From assembly GCA_031081715.1 (NCBI GenBank), contig JAVHMA010000008.1, positions 1 to 64,000 of the forward strand: DNA of 64,000 nt, in the 5' to 3' direction. Below, piece by piece: positions 16,587-24,732 of the stretch. The translations under genes and the position numbers were made by a program. Numbering within the stretch: position 1 is the stretch's first letter; the number at the start of each line of letters is the position of its first letter. The notes under the pieces were generated by a model. It had not been told where the DNA came from, searched no databases, and saw nothing but the letters and a program-made list of their open reading frames with translations. Source of the stretch: Armatimonadota bacterium (GTDB lineage: Bacteria > Sysuimicrobiota > Sysuimicrobiia > Sysuimicrobiales > Humicultoraceae).

Positions 16587-17132
16587 CTACCGTCCGCGGC
16601 CGGCCTCCCAGGGCACGTCGGCGGTGCCGGCCCGCCGGTTGAGCTCGCGGGCCAGCACGAAGAGCGCGTCCGACAGCCGGTTGAGATAGCGGAGGATCTC
16701 CGGGTTCACGGGCGTGGCGCGGGCGAGTGCGACCACCCGCCGCTCGGCGCGCCGGACCACCGCGCGCGCCAGGTGACAGTACGCGGCAGCCCCGGCGCCG
16801 CCCGGCAGGATGAACGTGCGCAGCGGTTCGAGCGCGGCCTCCCAGCCGTCGATCAACGCCTCGAGGTCGCGGGTCGCCTCCCCGGTCACGGACGGGACGC
16901 GGCCGGGCTCCGGCGACGCCAGCTCCGCCCCGATGTCGAACAGCGCCCGCTGGATCACCCGAACCTGGGCGAGCGTCTCGCCGTCCAGGTGCGCGGCGAG
17001 CAGGCCGAGCGCGCTGTTGGCCTCGTCGAGCGCGCCGTACGCCTCGACCCGCGGGTCGTCCTTCGGGACGCGCCGGCCGCCGATCAAGCCCGTCTCGCCG
17101 GCGTCGCCCGTCCGCGTGTAGATGCGGGTCAC
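16587..17132 (-). CDS. Cob(I)alamin adenosyltransferase, PduO type
   Basis: The 181-residue enzyme transfers the adenosyl group of ATP to cob(I)alamin to form adenosylcobalamin. The PduO-type signature is clear: IYTRTGDAGETGLIGG at the N-terminus (ATP binding), EAYGALDEANSALGL, and a C-terminal R-A-E-R plus NPEILRYLNRLSDALFVLAR helix. It starts at a GTG overlapping the S9 peptidase stop by 4 bases. Its presence indicates use of B12 coenzyme, for example by methylmalonyl-CoA mutase encoded elsewhere. Confidence 0.95.
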   Translation of the reverse strand: MTRIYTRTGDAGETGLIGGRRVPKDDPRVEAYGALDEANSALGLLAAHLDGETLAQVRVIQRALFDIGAELASPEPGRVPSVTGEATRDLEALIDGWEAALEPLRTFILPGGAGAAAYCHLARAVVRRAERRVVALARATPVNPEILRYLNRLSDALFVLARELNRRAGTADVPWEAGRGR

Positions 17133-19228
17133 GCGTCCTCGCCCGGCACCCCGGCCAGCGTCTGCCCGGCGGGCGCCGGGCGCGCCAGCGGCGGGAGGTG
17201 GCGAGCGAACCAGTCGGCGATCAGCCGCAGGCGCTCGATCCGGTGGCCGGGCTGCCCGTTGCGCGAGAGGTCGTGGCTCTCATCGGGGAAGCGCGCGAAG
17301 ACGACCGTCTTGCCCTGCTTCTTCAGCGCGGTGAAGAGCTGCTCGCCCTCGCTGATCGGGCACCGCAGGTCCTGCTCGCTGTGGAGAATGAGCAGCGGCG
17401 TGTTGATCCGCCCCGCGTAGGCCAGCGGTGACCGCTCCCAGTAGAACGTCGGGTGCTCCCATGGGTCGCCGGGGAACTCCCAGCTGCTCTTGTGGTAGGC
17501 CAGGTCGCTCGTCCCCCACTGGCTGAGGCAGTTGGCGATCGACCGCATGGTCACCGCGGCCTTGAAGCGCGTGGTGTGCCCGATGATCCAGTTCGTCATG
17601 TAGCCGCCGTAGGACCCGCCCTGCACCCCGAGCGCGTCGGGGTCGAGGAATGGAAAACGGGCCAGGGCGGCATCCAGCCCGGCCATGATGTCGGCGTAGT
17701 CCTTGCCGCCCCAGTCGTGGTGGGTCGCCGCCGTAAACGTCTGCCCGTAGCCCTGGCTGCCGCGCGGGTTGGTCAGCACCACGGCGTAGCCCATCGCGCA
17801 CAGCACCTGGAACTCGAAGAAAAACGCCTCGCCGTAGGCGAAGTGCGGCCCGCCGTGCACGGCCAGGATCGTCGGGTAGCACATGCCGGGCTTTGCGCCC
17901 ACCGGCGGCATCACCCAGCCTTCGATCGTCCAGTCGTCGGCCCCGCGGAACGCGAAGCGCCGGGGCGCGCTGAGCGAGCGACCGTCGAGCAGCGACGCGT
18001 TGACCGCGGTGAGCCGGCGCTCGCTCGCGGCCGGAATCGCCGGCTGACCGGTCTCGAGGCCACCGACCTCGGCCATCCAGATGTCGCCGGGCGTGGCCGG
18101 GTCGGAGACTGCCAGCGCCACGCGACGGCAGCGCGCGTCGTACGACTCGCCGTAGATCTCGCGCCGCCCGGTGGTGAGCAGCCGCACCGTACCGGTCGCC
18201 ACCTCGACCGCGGCGAGCTGCGTGGTCCCACCCTCGGCGACCATCACGAAGACGAAGCGCCCGTCCGGCGACCAGGTCGGCCGGCCGGCCGGCGGGTGCG
18301 CGCGCATGTCCGAGAGGATGTGGTGAACCAGCGAGCGGTCGAAGTGGCGCGTCAGGCACCGGGGCGGCGCGCTCCCGTCCGCGGGGACCACCCACAGCAT
18401 GGTGTTCGACGCGCCCATGCAGACGTTGTCGTGGCCGAGGTAGGCGATGGTCGTCCCGTCGGGCGACCACGCGGGCGCCGAGACTGGGCCGGCGCCCGCG
18501 CTCAGGCGCCGCAGGTCCATGCCCTGCAGCGTCACCACCCAGACGTCGGCGGCGTTCGAGGCATCGGCATCCTCGCTGCGGTTGGCCACGAAGGCCAACC
18601 GGTCCCCCTCCGGACTCCAGGCCGGCTCACGATGGTCGAACTCCCCCGAGGTCACCTGGAGCGCGCTCCCGCCGTCGGACGGCACGATGAAGATGTGACG
18701 GTACCGACCGTCCCAGAACCCCTCGCCGTCGGCCTTGTGCCGCAGCCGCGTGATGATCTTCACGTCGCTGGCCGGCGGCTCGAGCAGCGGGGGCTTCCCG
18801 CTGAAGGCCACGCGCGTGCCGTCGGGCGACCACGCGGCGTCCGCCGGCGCGTGGTCGTGCTCGGTGATCCGCCGGGCCTCGCCGCCGGCGCGAGCGATGA
18901 CCCACAGGTGGCGCGGCCGCCCCCCGCGCGCCGGGCCCCCGCCCCCGGGCGCAAAGCGGTCCGAGACGAACAACAGCCGCGAGCCGTCGGGCGACCAGAC
19001 CGGGCGCCGGTCGCAGCCCGCGCCGGCGGTGAACGGACGGGGCGGCCCGCCGTCGGCGTCGACGAGCCAGATGGCGGAGCGGTAGCCGTGCGACGGCCGC
19101 TCCTCGACGCGCTCCTCGACGATGACCTCCTGCACGTAGGCCACGGTGCGGCCGTCCGGCGAGAGCGCGACGTCGGAGACGGCGCGCAGGGCCAGCAGGT
19201 CTTCGAGCGCGATGCGCCGCGTGCTCAT
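17129..19228 (-). CDS. S9 family prolyl oligopeptidase-type peptidase (second copy)
   Basis: The 699-residue protein has the same architecture as the peptidase at 7013-9025: an N-terminal TolB-like propeller with repeated WSPDG motifs (about 10-420) and a C-terminal hydrolase domain. The active-site motifs are GGSYGGYMTN (Ser), HSEQDLRCPISEGEQ (Asp) and DESHDLSR (His). The ATG at 19228 begins the conserved domain. It ends inside the start codon of the cobalamin adenosyltransferase gene (GTGA), so the two are co-transcribed, although no functional link is obvious. Confidence 0.92.
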   Translation of the reverse strand: MSTRRIALEDLLALRAVSDVALSPDGRTVAYVQEVIVEERVEERPSHGYRSAIWLVDADGGPPRPFTAGAGCDRRPVWSPDGSRLLFVSDRFAPGGGGPARGGRPRHLWVIARAGGEARRITEHDHAPADAAWSPDGTRVAFSGKPPLLEPPASDVKIITRLRHKADGEGFWDGRYRHIFIVPSDGGSALQVTSGEFDHREPAWSPEGDRLAFVANRSEDADASNAADVWVVTLQGMDLRRLSAGAGPVSAPAWSPDGTTIAYLGHDNVCMGASNTMLWVVPADGSAPPRCLTRHFDRSLVHHILSDMRAHPPAGRPTWSPDGRFVFVMVAEGGTTQLAAVEVATGTVRLLTTGRREIYGESYDARCRRVALAVSDPATPGDIWMAEVGGLETGQPAIPAASERRLTAVNASLLDGRSLSAPRRFAFRGADDWTIEGWVMPPVGAKPGMCYPTILAVHGGPHFAYGEAFFFEFQVLCAMGYAVVLTNPRGSQGYGQTFTAATHHDWGGKDYADIMAGLDAALARFPFLDPDALGVQGGSYGGYMTNWIIGHTTRFKAAVTMRSIANCLSQWGTSDLAYHKSSWEFPGDPWEHPTFYWERSPLAYAGRINTPLLILHSEQDLRCPISEGEQLFTALKKQGKTVVFARFPDESHDLSRNGQPGHRIERLRLIADWFARHLPPLARPAPAGQTLAGVPGEDA

Positions 19229-19305
19229 GCAGACCTCCGCGAGGGACGACGCGTGCTGTGTTCGGGTCGTCCGCGGCGCGCTCCTCTCGCGCGCCGCGCG
19301 GCGGG

Positions 19306-20037
19306 CTACCGGCCGAGCGCGAGCCGCTCGATCAGCGCCGCGGGCAGGCCGGCGGCCTCCATCTTGGTCTGTGTGACCTCGATGGGATAGGCGACGCGGT
19401 AGAGGGTGGCCGTGCGGGCGTGGGTGTCCACGATCACACAGGCCGCGCGCGGATCGCCGTCGCGCGGCTGCCCGACGCTCCCGACGTTTACGATGTACCG
19501 CGAGGCGCTCCGGAGCGGGAACGGCACCTCGGGGAGCAACCCTCTGGTGGCGACCCGGCTGCCAGCCTCCTCGAAGACCGCGGGCTGGTGTGTGTGTCCG
19601 ACCATGGCCACGCGGAAGCCACCGGCGGCGAAGCTCGCGCGCGCGCGGCGGGCATCGAGCAGGTACTCCTCCACCGGCTGGCGCGGGCTCCCGTGCACCA
19701 GGAGGAGACCCTCGCGCTCCTCGCGCTCGGGCAGCGCCCGCAGGTAGTCGCGCACGGCGTCGGAGAGGGCGCCCTGCGTCCACACGATGGCTTCCTGGGC
19801 CATCGGGTTGAAGTCGTCGATCGGGCGGGCGCCGGTCGCGGCCGCGTCGTGATTGCCGAGCACCGCCGCGGCCAGCCGCGGCCGCAGGCGCTCCACGCAC
19901 GCGGTGGGGTCGGGCCCGTAGCCGACGAAGTCGCCCAGGCAGACCAGCAGGTCGGGGCGCTCGCGGTCCAGGTGCGCGAGCACGGCGTCCAGCGCCTCGA
20001 GATTGGCGTGGATGTCGGAGATGACGCCGATGCGCAT
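19306..20037 (-). CDS. Metallophosphoesterase (calcineurin-like)
   Basis: This 243-residue protein is a compact calcineurin-like phosphoesterase of the YfcE/DUF-type group. Metal ligands are visible in order: DIHAN (D-x-H), GDFVGYGPDP, GNHD, HGSP and GHTHQP. The family usually hydrolyses small phosphodiesters or phosphomonoesters in the cytoplasm. The ATG at 20037 overlaps the CcmH stop by one base (TGATG), placing it at the end of a four-gene operon. The substrate is unknown. Confidence 0.9.
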   Translation of the reverse strand: MRIGVISDIHANLEALDAVLAHLDRERPDLLVCLGDFVGYGPDPTACVERLRPRLAAAVLGNHDAAATGARPIDDFNPMAQEAIVWTQGALSDAVRDYLRALPEREEREGLLLVHGSPRQPVEEYLLDARRARASFAAGGFRVAMVGHTHQPAVFEEAGSRVATRGLLPEVPFPLRSASRYIVNVGSVGQPRDGDPRAACVIVDTHARTATLYRVAYPIEVTQTKMEAAGLPAALIERLALGR

Positions 20038-20549
20038 CAGCGCGAATCGTCGAGCGCCCGGAGCGTCCGCTCGATCTGCTCGGCCTCCTCCGGCGTGGGC
20101 GGGGGCGGCGCGGGCGGCGGCGCGGCGGCGTGCCGGCGGAGATAGCCGCGGAGGATCAGCGCGCCGGCGAGCAGCGCGACCGGTAACGACAGCCAGAGCA
20201 CGAGCGCGCCCCCGCGCGGCGGCGGCGCGGCCAGCGCGCCCTCGCCGAACTGGGCGACGAAATAGGCGATGATCTCCTCACGGCTCTGCCCGGCCAGCAG
20301 GCGCCGGCGGATCTCGGCGCGCATCTGCCCGGCGAGCTGGCTGTTCGACTCGGCCACGGTCTGCCCGGCACAGACCGGGCACATCAGGTCCCGCGCGATG
20401 GCGTGCACCTGGTCCTCGATGGTGGGCGCGGCGACCGCAGCCGAGGCGCACGCGAGCGCCGCGGCACACGCCAGCACCACCGCGCATGCCCGCACCGCGG
20501 CCCGCCCAGGACCGCCTGCAAAGCGCCCGCCAGGGCCGCAGGCCCTCAC
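20037..20549 (-). CDS. ccmH: Cytochrome c-type biogenesis protein CcmH/CycL
   Basis: The 170-residue protein has an N-terminal signal/anchor, the redox motif LMCPVCAGQ (CPVC) with the downstream ESNSQLA segment, and a C-terminal transmembrane helix (about 112-132). This is the CcmH layout; the protein reduces apocytochrome CxxCH disulfides before heme ligation. The GTG start overlaps the upstream TPR-like gene. No other ccm genes are present nearby, so it is an isolated member of its pathway in this window. Confidence 0.88.
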   Translation of the reverse strand: MRACGPGGRFAGGPGRAAVRACAVVLACAAALACASAAVAAPTIEDQVHAIARDLMCPVCAGQTVAESNSQLAGQMRAEIRRRLLAGQSREEIIAYFVAQFGEGALAAPPPRGGALVLWLSLPVALLAGALILRGYLRRHAAAPPPAPPPPTPEEAEQIERTLRALDDSR

Positions 20550-21373
20550 GCGAGCGCCTCCTCGGCGCGCGCGAGCTCCCAGCGGCAGTCCAGCGCACGG
20601 AACAGTGCGACGGCCTCGGCCTGCGCGTCGAGCGCCTCGGCCCGGTCGAGCGCGAGCAGCACGCGCGCCAGGAGCAGGTGCGCGGCCGCGCGGTGGTAGC
20701 GGTCACCGAACCGCTCGAAGACCGCGAGCGCGTCGCGCAGCAACGGCTCGGCCTTCGCCGGCTCGCCCGCCGCGAGCAACGCCGCCGCCCCGCCCAGCGC
20801 GGCCTGGGCGCGGCCCTCCGCGTCGCGCGGCGGCCACCGGCGTCGCGCCTCGGCGTGCAGGGTCACGGCGCGGCGTCGCACGCGGCGGTCGGCGCCCGGG
20901 AGCCGGACCAGCAGGTCGCCCTGGCTGGCCAGCGCCGGCGCCAGGTAATCGTCGCGCGTCGCCAGACGCGCCAGACGCACCGTGCGTTCCGAGTAGGCGA
21001 GGCCCTCGGCCACGTGACGCGCGGCCTCGGCCGGCACGACGTCGGCCAGGTCGCGCGCGATCGCCTCCATGCGCGGTCGGTAGGCGACCGACGCGGTCTC
21101 GCCCTGCGTCCTCGCCACCAGGTTCACCAGTTCGCGCGCGCGGGCCAACCCGGCCTCCATAGGCTCCGGCCGGCGCGTGTACTGGAGCGCGGTCGCGGTT
21201 GCGAGCAGCCAGAGCACGAGCTGCGCCGGATCGCCCGAGGCACGCACCGCGGGCTCCGCCGCGGCCAGCGCCTCGCGCGCGCGCTCAAGCGCCGGCGTCC
21301 CCTCGCTGAAGAACGCGCGCAGCGCGGCCCAACCTGTGCGCAGCGCATCGGCCGGGGCGACCGGCGCGCTCAC
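20546..21373 (-). CDS. TPR-like helical repeat protein of unknown function
   Basis: I do not recognise a named family. The 275-residue product is Ala/Arg/Leu-rich with repeated amphipathic helix pairs, such as LLRDALAVFERFGDRYHRAA, resembling degenerate tetratricopeptide repeats. No signal peptide or membrane helix is seen. It overlaps the genes on both sides by 4 bases, between a PrsW-like membrane protein and CcmH, so a scaffold role for a membrane or cytochrome maturation complex is possible but unproven. Confidence 0.65.
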   Translation of the reverse strand: MSAPVAPADALRTGWAALRAFFSEGTPALERAREALAAAEPAVRASGDPAQLVLWLLATATALQYTRRPEPMEAGLARARELVNLVARTQGETASVAYRPRMEAIARDLADVVPAEAARHVAEGLAYSERTVRLARLATRDDYLAPALASQGDLLVRLPGADRRVRRRAVTLHAEARRRWPPRDAEGRAQAALGGAAALLAAGEPAKAEPLLRDALAVFERFGDRYHRAAAHLLLARVLLALDRAEALDAQAEAVALFRALDCRWELARAEEALA

Positions 21374-22047
21374 ACGCCCTCCTCGGCGACTCGCCGCAGA
21401 GCGAGGACGGCGACCACCGCCGCCAGGGCGGCGACCGCGAGCCCGAGCGGCACGCCGGCCACCACCGGCAGCCGGTCGGCGAACCCGAGCGCGCCCTGGA
21501 ACACCATCGCCGCGGGCATGGCGACGCCCAGGCCCCCTCGCACCGCGGCACGCGCCACGTAGGCGGTCGTGGCGACCTGCGGCAAAATCCGAAAGAACCA
21601 GCCAGCGATCGCGGCGACCATGGAGACCGGCGTGATGAACGGCGAGCCGAGCAGCCCCAGCGCGAGGGCCACGCCCTGCTGCGCCACCACGAACCCGAAG
21701 CCGGCGCCAGCCGCGGCGCCGTAAGCGAGCGCGGTGCGCGCGTCGGCCGGGGCCAGGGTGAGGAGGGCGAGCGGCCCCAGCGCCTTCAGCAGCTCACCCA
21801 CCGCCGAGGCCACGACGATGTTCACCGCGGCGCCACCGGGACCGGTGGCGAGCGCGCTCACCGGCGAGACCAGATCGACGGCGAGCTTCACCGCCTCGCG
21901 CGCGAAGAAGCCCGCGGCCGCGCCCGCCAGTACGCAGAGCCACAGGACCGGCCGACGCCACGCGCCCCCGGCGAGCGTGAGCAGGCCGAGGAGCGCGAAG
22001 GCGGCCGCGATGGCCACGGCGGCATACTGCGGCGTCAGCAGCGTCAA
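21370..22047 (-). CDS. PrsW-like membrane protein lacking key protease residues
   Basis: A roughly 225-residue multi-pass membrane protein (about 7 helices). The order ASAVGELLKALGP, then an Asp, then YGAAAGAGFGF resembles PrsW-type glutamic intramembrane proteases (EExxK ... D ... YG..AG.GF..EN). The second Glu (EN motif) is replaced by AQQ, and both conserved His positions look like Gln (LPQ, FQG). It is therefore probably catalytically inactive, if related at all. The start is uncertain; I use a TTG at 22047 because a sigma70-like promoter lies just upstream. Confidence 0.55.
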   Translation of the reverse strand: MTLLTPQYAAVAIAAAFALLGLLTLAGGAWRRPVLWLCVLAGAAAGFFAREAVKLAVDLVSPVSALATGPGGAAVNIVVASAVGELLKALGPLALLTLAPADARTALAYGAAAGAGFGFVVAQQGVALALGLLGSPFITPVSMVAAIAGWFFRILPQVATTAYVARAAVRGGLGVAMPAAMVFQGALGFADRLPVVAGVPLGLAVAALAAVVAVLALRRVAEEGV

Positions 22048-22064
22048 CGCGGAGAACCCCGGCC

Positions 22065-22094
22065 ATTGTAGGATACCCTGGCGAAACCGGTCAA
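22065..22094 (-). promoter_or_regulatory. Sigma70-like promoter
   Basis: On the minus strand TTGACC (22089-22094) and TACAAT (22065-22070) are separated by 18 bp. Transcription would start near 22058, only about 11 bases before the TTG proposed for the PrsW-like gene, giving a very short leader. The -35 box overlaps the last codons of the upstream hypothetical gene. Confidence 0.55.
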
Positions 22095-22447
22095 TTTGCC
22101 GCGCGCGCCCGCTCGCACAGGGGCCGCAGGACCGCCAGCAGCTCCCGGTCGCGCCGCTGGGTGGGCGCGAGCGCCGCCACGACCACGCCGCGCTCGTACC
22201 GGTTGCGCACCGCTGTGGTGTAGAACGGCGCCCAGAACGTCTCGTGGTCGCCCTCGTGGACGACGACGATGCGGCCGCCCCACCGTGCCTCGAGCCGTAC
22301 ACCGCCTGGCGCGTGGACGACCCAGGCATCGGTCGCGCCGAACTCGCGGCGCAACAGCGCCCGCAGGCGGGCCGCGAGCAGCGGGCGGCCGGGCCACCGC
22401 CCGGCCGCCCGCGCCGGCGCGCCCGGTCCGTCGGGCCCGCTACTCAT
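22091..22447 (-). CDS. Hypothetical protein
   Basis: The 118-residue protein has no family I recognise. It has a basic, Pro/Ala-rich N-terminus and a beta-rich core (TDAWVVHAPGGVRLEARWGG, RIVVVHEGDHETFW) ending in a charged helix. It is not membrane-bound and has no cysteine motif. The ATG overlaps the preceding small gene by 8 bases (ATGAGTAG), indicating co-translation. Codon use is like its neighbours, so I regard it as a real but uncharacterised gene. Confidence 0.6.
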   Translation of the reverse strand: MSSGPDGPGAPARAAGRWPGRPLLAARLRALLRREFGATDAWVVHAPGGVRLEARWGGRIVVVHEGDHETFWAPFYTTAVRNRYERGVVVAALAPTQRRDRELLAVLRPLCERARAAN

Positions 22448-22700
22448 GCGCCAGACGCGCGCTCAGCTCGTCGAAGAACGCCCGCAGGTACGCCGCGCCG
22501 ATCTCCTGCGGCGAGGCGCCTTCCCCCGGCGCCGGCACGGGGAGCGCCGCGGCGATCTCGTGGGCGAGCGGCCGCAGCGCGCGCAGGTACATCTGCGCGG
22601 CCTTGCGCGCCGACCGCGTGTGCGGCACCGGCATCACGAAGCCGTGCCGGCGTTCCCCCGGGGGCAGTCTGCGCACATCCGGAGTCCTCGCAGCGCCCAT
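22440..22700 (-). CDS. Small hypothetical protein
   Basis: An 86-residue soluble helical protein of unknown function. The central part (RKAAQMYLRALRPLAHEIAA) and the acidic C-terminus (AAYLRAFFDELSARLAHE) suggest two amphipathic helices. An overlapping frame (22444-22716) is arginine-rich and looks like a shadow. It sits 12 bases after the YbaK gene and overlaps the next hypothetical gene, so it belongs to the same transcription unit. Confidence 0.55.
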   Translation of the reverse strand: MGAARTPDVRRLPPGERRHGFVMPVPHTRSARKAAQMYLRALRPLAHEIAAALPVPAPGEGASPQEIGAAYLRAFFDELSARLAHE

Positions 22701-22712
22701 CGGCTCCTCCCC

Positions 22713-23201
22713 TCACCCGCCGGCGGCGGGCGCCGGCTGCGCCGCGAAGTCGGCGATCGTCGGCCGGGCGAGTCGCTCGTAGTCGGCGCCCGCCATCGTG
22801 ATCGTCTCGCGGTGCGAGCAGGCGTTGAAGACCAGGCGCGCCTGTCCGGCCAGGCTGCGGTCCATGTACACGGGCACGCCGTAGAGGTGGCCGAACGGCG
22901 GCATGGCGCCGGGCTCGCAGTCGGGGAACCGCGGCGCGAACTCCTCCTCGCGCGCCAGGCGTGCGCTCCTTGCGCCAAGGGCCGCGCGCACCCGGAGCAG
23001 GTCGACGCGCAACGCGGCCGGCAGCACGAGCATCACGGTGGTACCGTCAACCTCGGCGATCACGACCTTGGCGAACTGGCGGCCGGAGACGTGCTCGGCG
23101 GCGGCGACTTCCTGGGCGGTGTAGGCTTCGGCGTGGGGCGTGACCTCATACCGGACGCCGTGTTCGCGCAGGTAGGCCTCGAGCCGCTCTCGTCCTTGCA
23201 T
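22713..23201 (-). CDS. YbaK/EbsC-type aminoacyl-tRNA deacylase
   Basis: The 162-residue protein belongs to the YbaK/ProX family, which hydrolyses mischarged aminoacyl-tRNAs in trans. The conserved Lys in GRQFAKVVIAEVDG and the Gly-rich region PPFGHLYGVPVYMD are present, and FNACSHRETI aligns with the end of the fold. The upstream AUG has a reasonable purine-rich site (GGAGAGG). It is a stand-alone editing enzyme; which tRNA it edits cannot be told from sequence alone. Confidence 0.87.
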   Translation of the reverse strand: MQGRERLEAYLREHGVRYEVTPHAEAYTAQEVAAAEHVSGRQFAKVVIAEVDGTTVMLVLPAALRVDLLRVRAALGARSARLAREEEFAPRFPDCEPGAMPPFGHLYGVPVYMDRSLAGQARLVFNACSHRETITMAGADYERLARPTIADFAAQPAPAAGG

Positions 23202-23228
23202 GGGCCTCTCCTCCCTTCTGCGCGGTCG

Positions 23229-23633
23229 TCATCTCGCACCCATCCCGGTCATCCACGCCCGGAGGATCAGCGCCGCCTCGGTCAGCGCGATCAGCGCGAC
23301 CGTGCGGGCCTCGCCCCAGGCGATCTCGCGGACGAACGCCCGACGCACGTACCCGCCGGGACGCAGGCTGTACAGAATGGCGCCCGCGGCGACCGCGAGG
23401 GCGCCGTAGAGTAGGTGGAGGCCGCGCGCGGGCCGGGTGCCCCCGAGCGCCACGAGCAGGCCGGCGGCGCCCTGGACCGCGACGAGCGCGAGCGCGATGA
23501 AGGTCAGGGTCCAGAACCAGGGAGGAAGCGGACGGCGGAGGAGCGCGCAGCCGCCCGCGAGCACGGCGAGCGCGGCGTACGCCACGAGCGGCCCATAGAG
23601 CAGGAACGTTGCGGCGTGCACGGTACCTGCCAT
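23229..23633 (-). CDS. Small four-helix membrane protein
   Basis: The 134-residue protein has four predicted membrane helices with His residues near helices 1 and 3 (GTVHAATF and RGLHLLYGAL). This layout resembles small heme- or COX15-like membrane proteins, but the match is loose. I chose the ATG at 23633 because the longer frame upstream overlaps the Nudix gene and is arginine-rich. Its function is unknown. Confidence 0.6.
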   Translation of the reverse strand: MAGTVHAATFLLYGPLVAYAALAVLAGGCALLRRPLPPWFWTLTFIALALVAVQGAAGLLVALGGTRPARGLHLLYGALAVAAGAILYSLRPGGYVRRAFVREIAWGEARTVALIALTEAALILRAWMTGMGAR

Positions 23634-23700
23634 GGCCAGGGCGCCCTCACCTTTCCGGTTCCACGCCGCCGGGGGGCGCCCCTGCCCCGCGCGTGCGCGG

Positions 23701-24243
23701 TCAGGGCGCTCGCGGCCCCCCGGCGAGCGCGCGTAGCGCCGCGCGGTTGTTCTCGAAGGCCAGCGGCTCGGGCAGCCGGTCGAGCGCGAACCACGCGGCC
23801 TCCGAGACGTCGCTGCCCGGCGTCGGCCGTCCGGCGCCGATCGCGACCTCGTAGTACAGGTTGAGCGTGGCGTCGCCGGCGGGCCCGTAGCGGTCCATGA
23901 ACACGCCGACGAACCGCACGACGTCCGCCTCGACCGCCAGCTCCTCGCGCAGCTCGCGGCGCAGCGCGTCCTCCGGGTGCTCGTCCGGATCGATGAAGCC
24001 GCCCGGGCAGTCCCATGCGCCGAGCGCCGGCGGCCGCGCCCGGCGCACGAGCAGGACCTCGGGCGCACCACCCGGCGCGCGCCGCACGATCAGGGCGGAC
24101 GCGGTGGGCTTGGGGTTCTGCCACTCGACGTGCCCGCACCGGCCGCAGACAGGCTGTGGGGAGCGTTCGTCAGCCAGCCGGCGCCACTCGAGCGTCCCGG
24201 CGCACTGTGTGCAGTAACGCGGTCTCACGGGCCGCAGCGACAC
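23701..24243 (-). CDS. Nudix hydrolase with N-terminal zinc ribbon
   Basis: The 180-residue protein joins a small zinc ribbon (CTQC and CGRC) to a Nudix domain. The Nudix box is intact: GGFIDPDEHPEDALRRELREE, with the metal-binding RE..EE glutamates. The ribbon-Nudix layout is shared with NADH pyrophosphatases, though the protein is shorter than NudC (about 257 residues). It probably hydrolyses a nucleoside diphosphate derivative. Confidence 0.88.
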   Translation of the reverse strand: MSLRPVRPRYCTQCAGTLEWRRLADERSPQPVCGRCGHVEWQNPKPTASALIVRRAPGGAPEVLLVRRARPPALGAWDCPGGFIDPDEHPEDALRRELREELAVEADVVRFVGVFMDRYGPAGDATLNLYYEVAIGAGRPTPGSDVSEAAWFALDRLPEPLAFENNRAALRALAGGPRAP

Positions 24244-24298
24244 GCCGCGGCGGGGCGCGTGCCCGCGCCCCGCCGCCGCCCTCGAAGAGACCGTCGCG

Positions 24299-24586
24299 CT
24301 ACCGCTTGCCCAGGATCGCGTCCTTCGCGGCCTTGGCCACGCGAAATCGCACGACGCGCCGCGCGGGAATCTTGATGGCCTCGCCCGTCTGCGGGTTGCG
24401 GCCCATCCGCGCCTTCCGGTTGACCAGCACCAGCTTGCCGATCCCTGGCAGGGTAAAGGAGTTCCGGGCCTCCTTGTAGGCCAGGCTCGCCAGCTCTTCG
24501 AGAAACTGGTTCGCCGTCTTCTTCGTGACGCCGAGCTTCCCAGCCAGGTGATCGGCGATCTTGGCCTTGCTCATCGGCTTCGCCAT
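24299..24586 (-). CDS. HU family DNA-binding protein
   Basis: The 95-residue protein is an HU/IHF-type nucleoid protein. The N-terminal helices (MSKAKIADHLAGKLGVTKK) are followed by the beta-arm consensus GIGKLVLVNRKARMGRNP, whose RNP tip with the intercalating Pro bends DNA. I chose the ATG at 24586, preceded by GGAGGT. It is divergent from the histidine kinase gene with 146 bp between them. It is probably constitutively expressed. Confidence 0.92.
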   Translation of the reverse strand: MAKPMSKAKIADHLAGKLGVTKKTANQFLEELASLAYKEARNSFTLPGIGKLVLVNRKARMGRNPQTGEAIKIPARRVVRFRVAKAAKDAILGKR

Positions 24587-24732
24587 TCCACGCACCTCCA
24601 GGCGCAAGAAAGGTCTTCGGATACGGCCTTTCCGCAGACGCGCGGGAATCCCTTCAGCAGCTGCGGCCCCACCGGGACCGCCCCTGGCCTGACTCGCGCC
24701 CTCCCCGAACGGGCACACCTCCAGCGGGAGCC

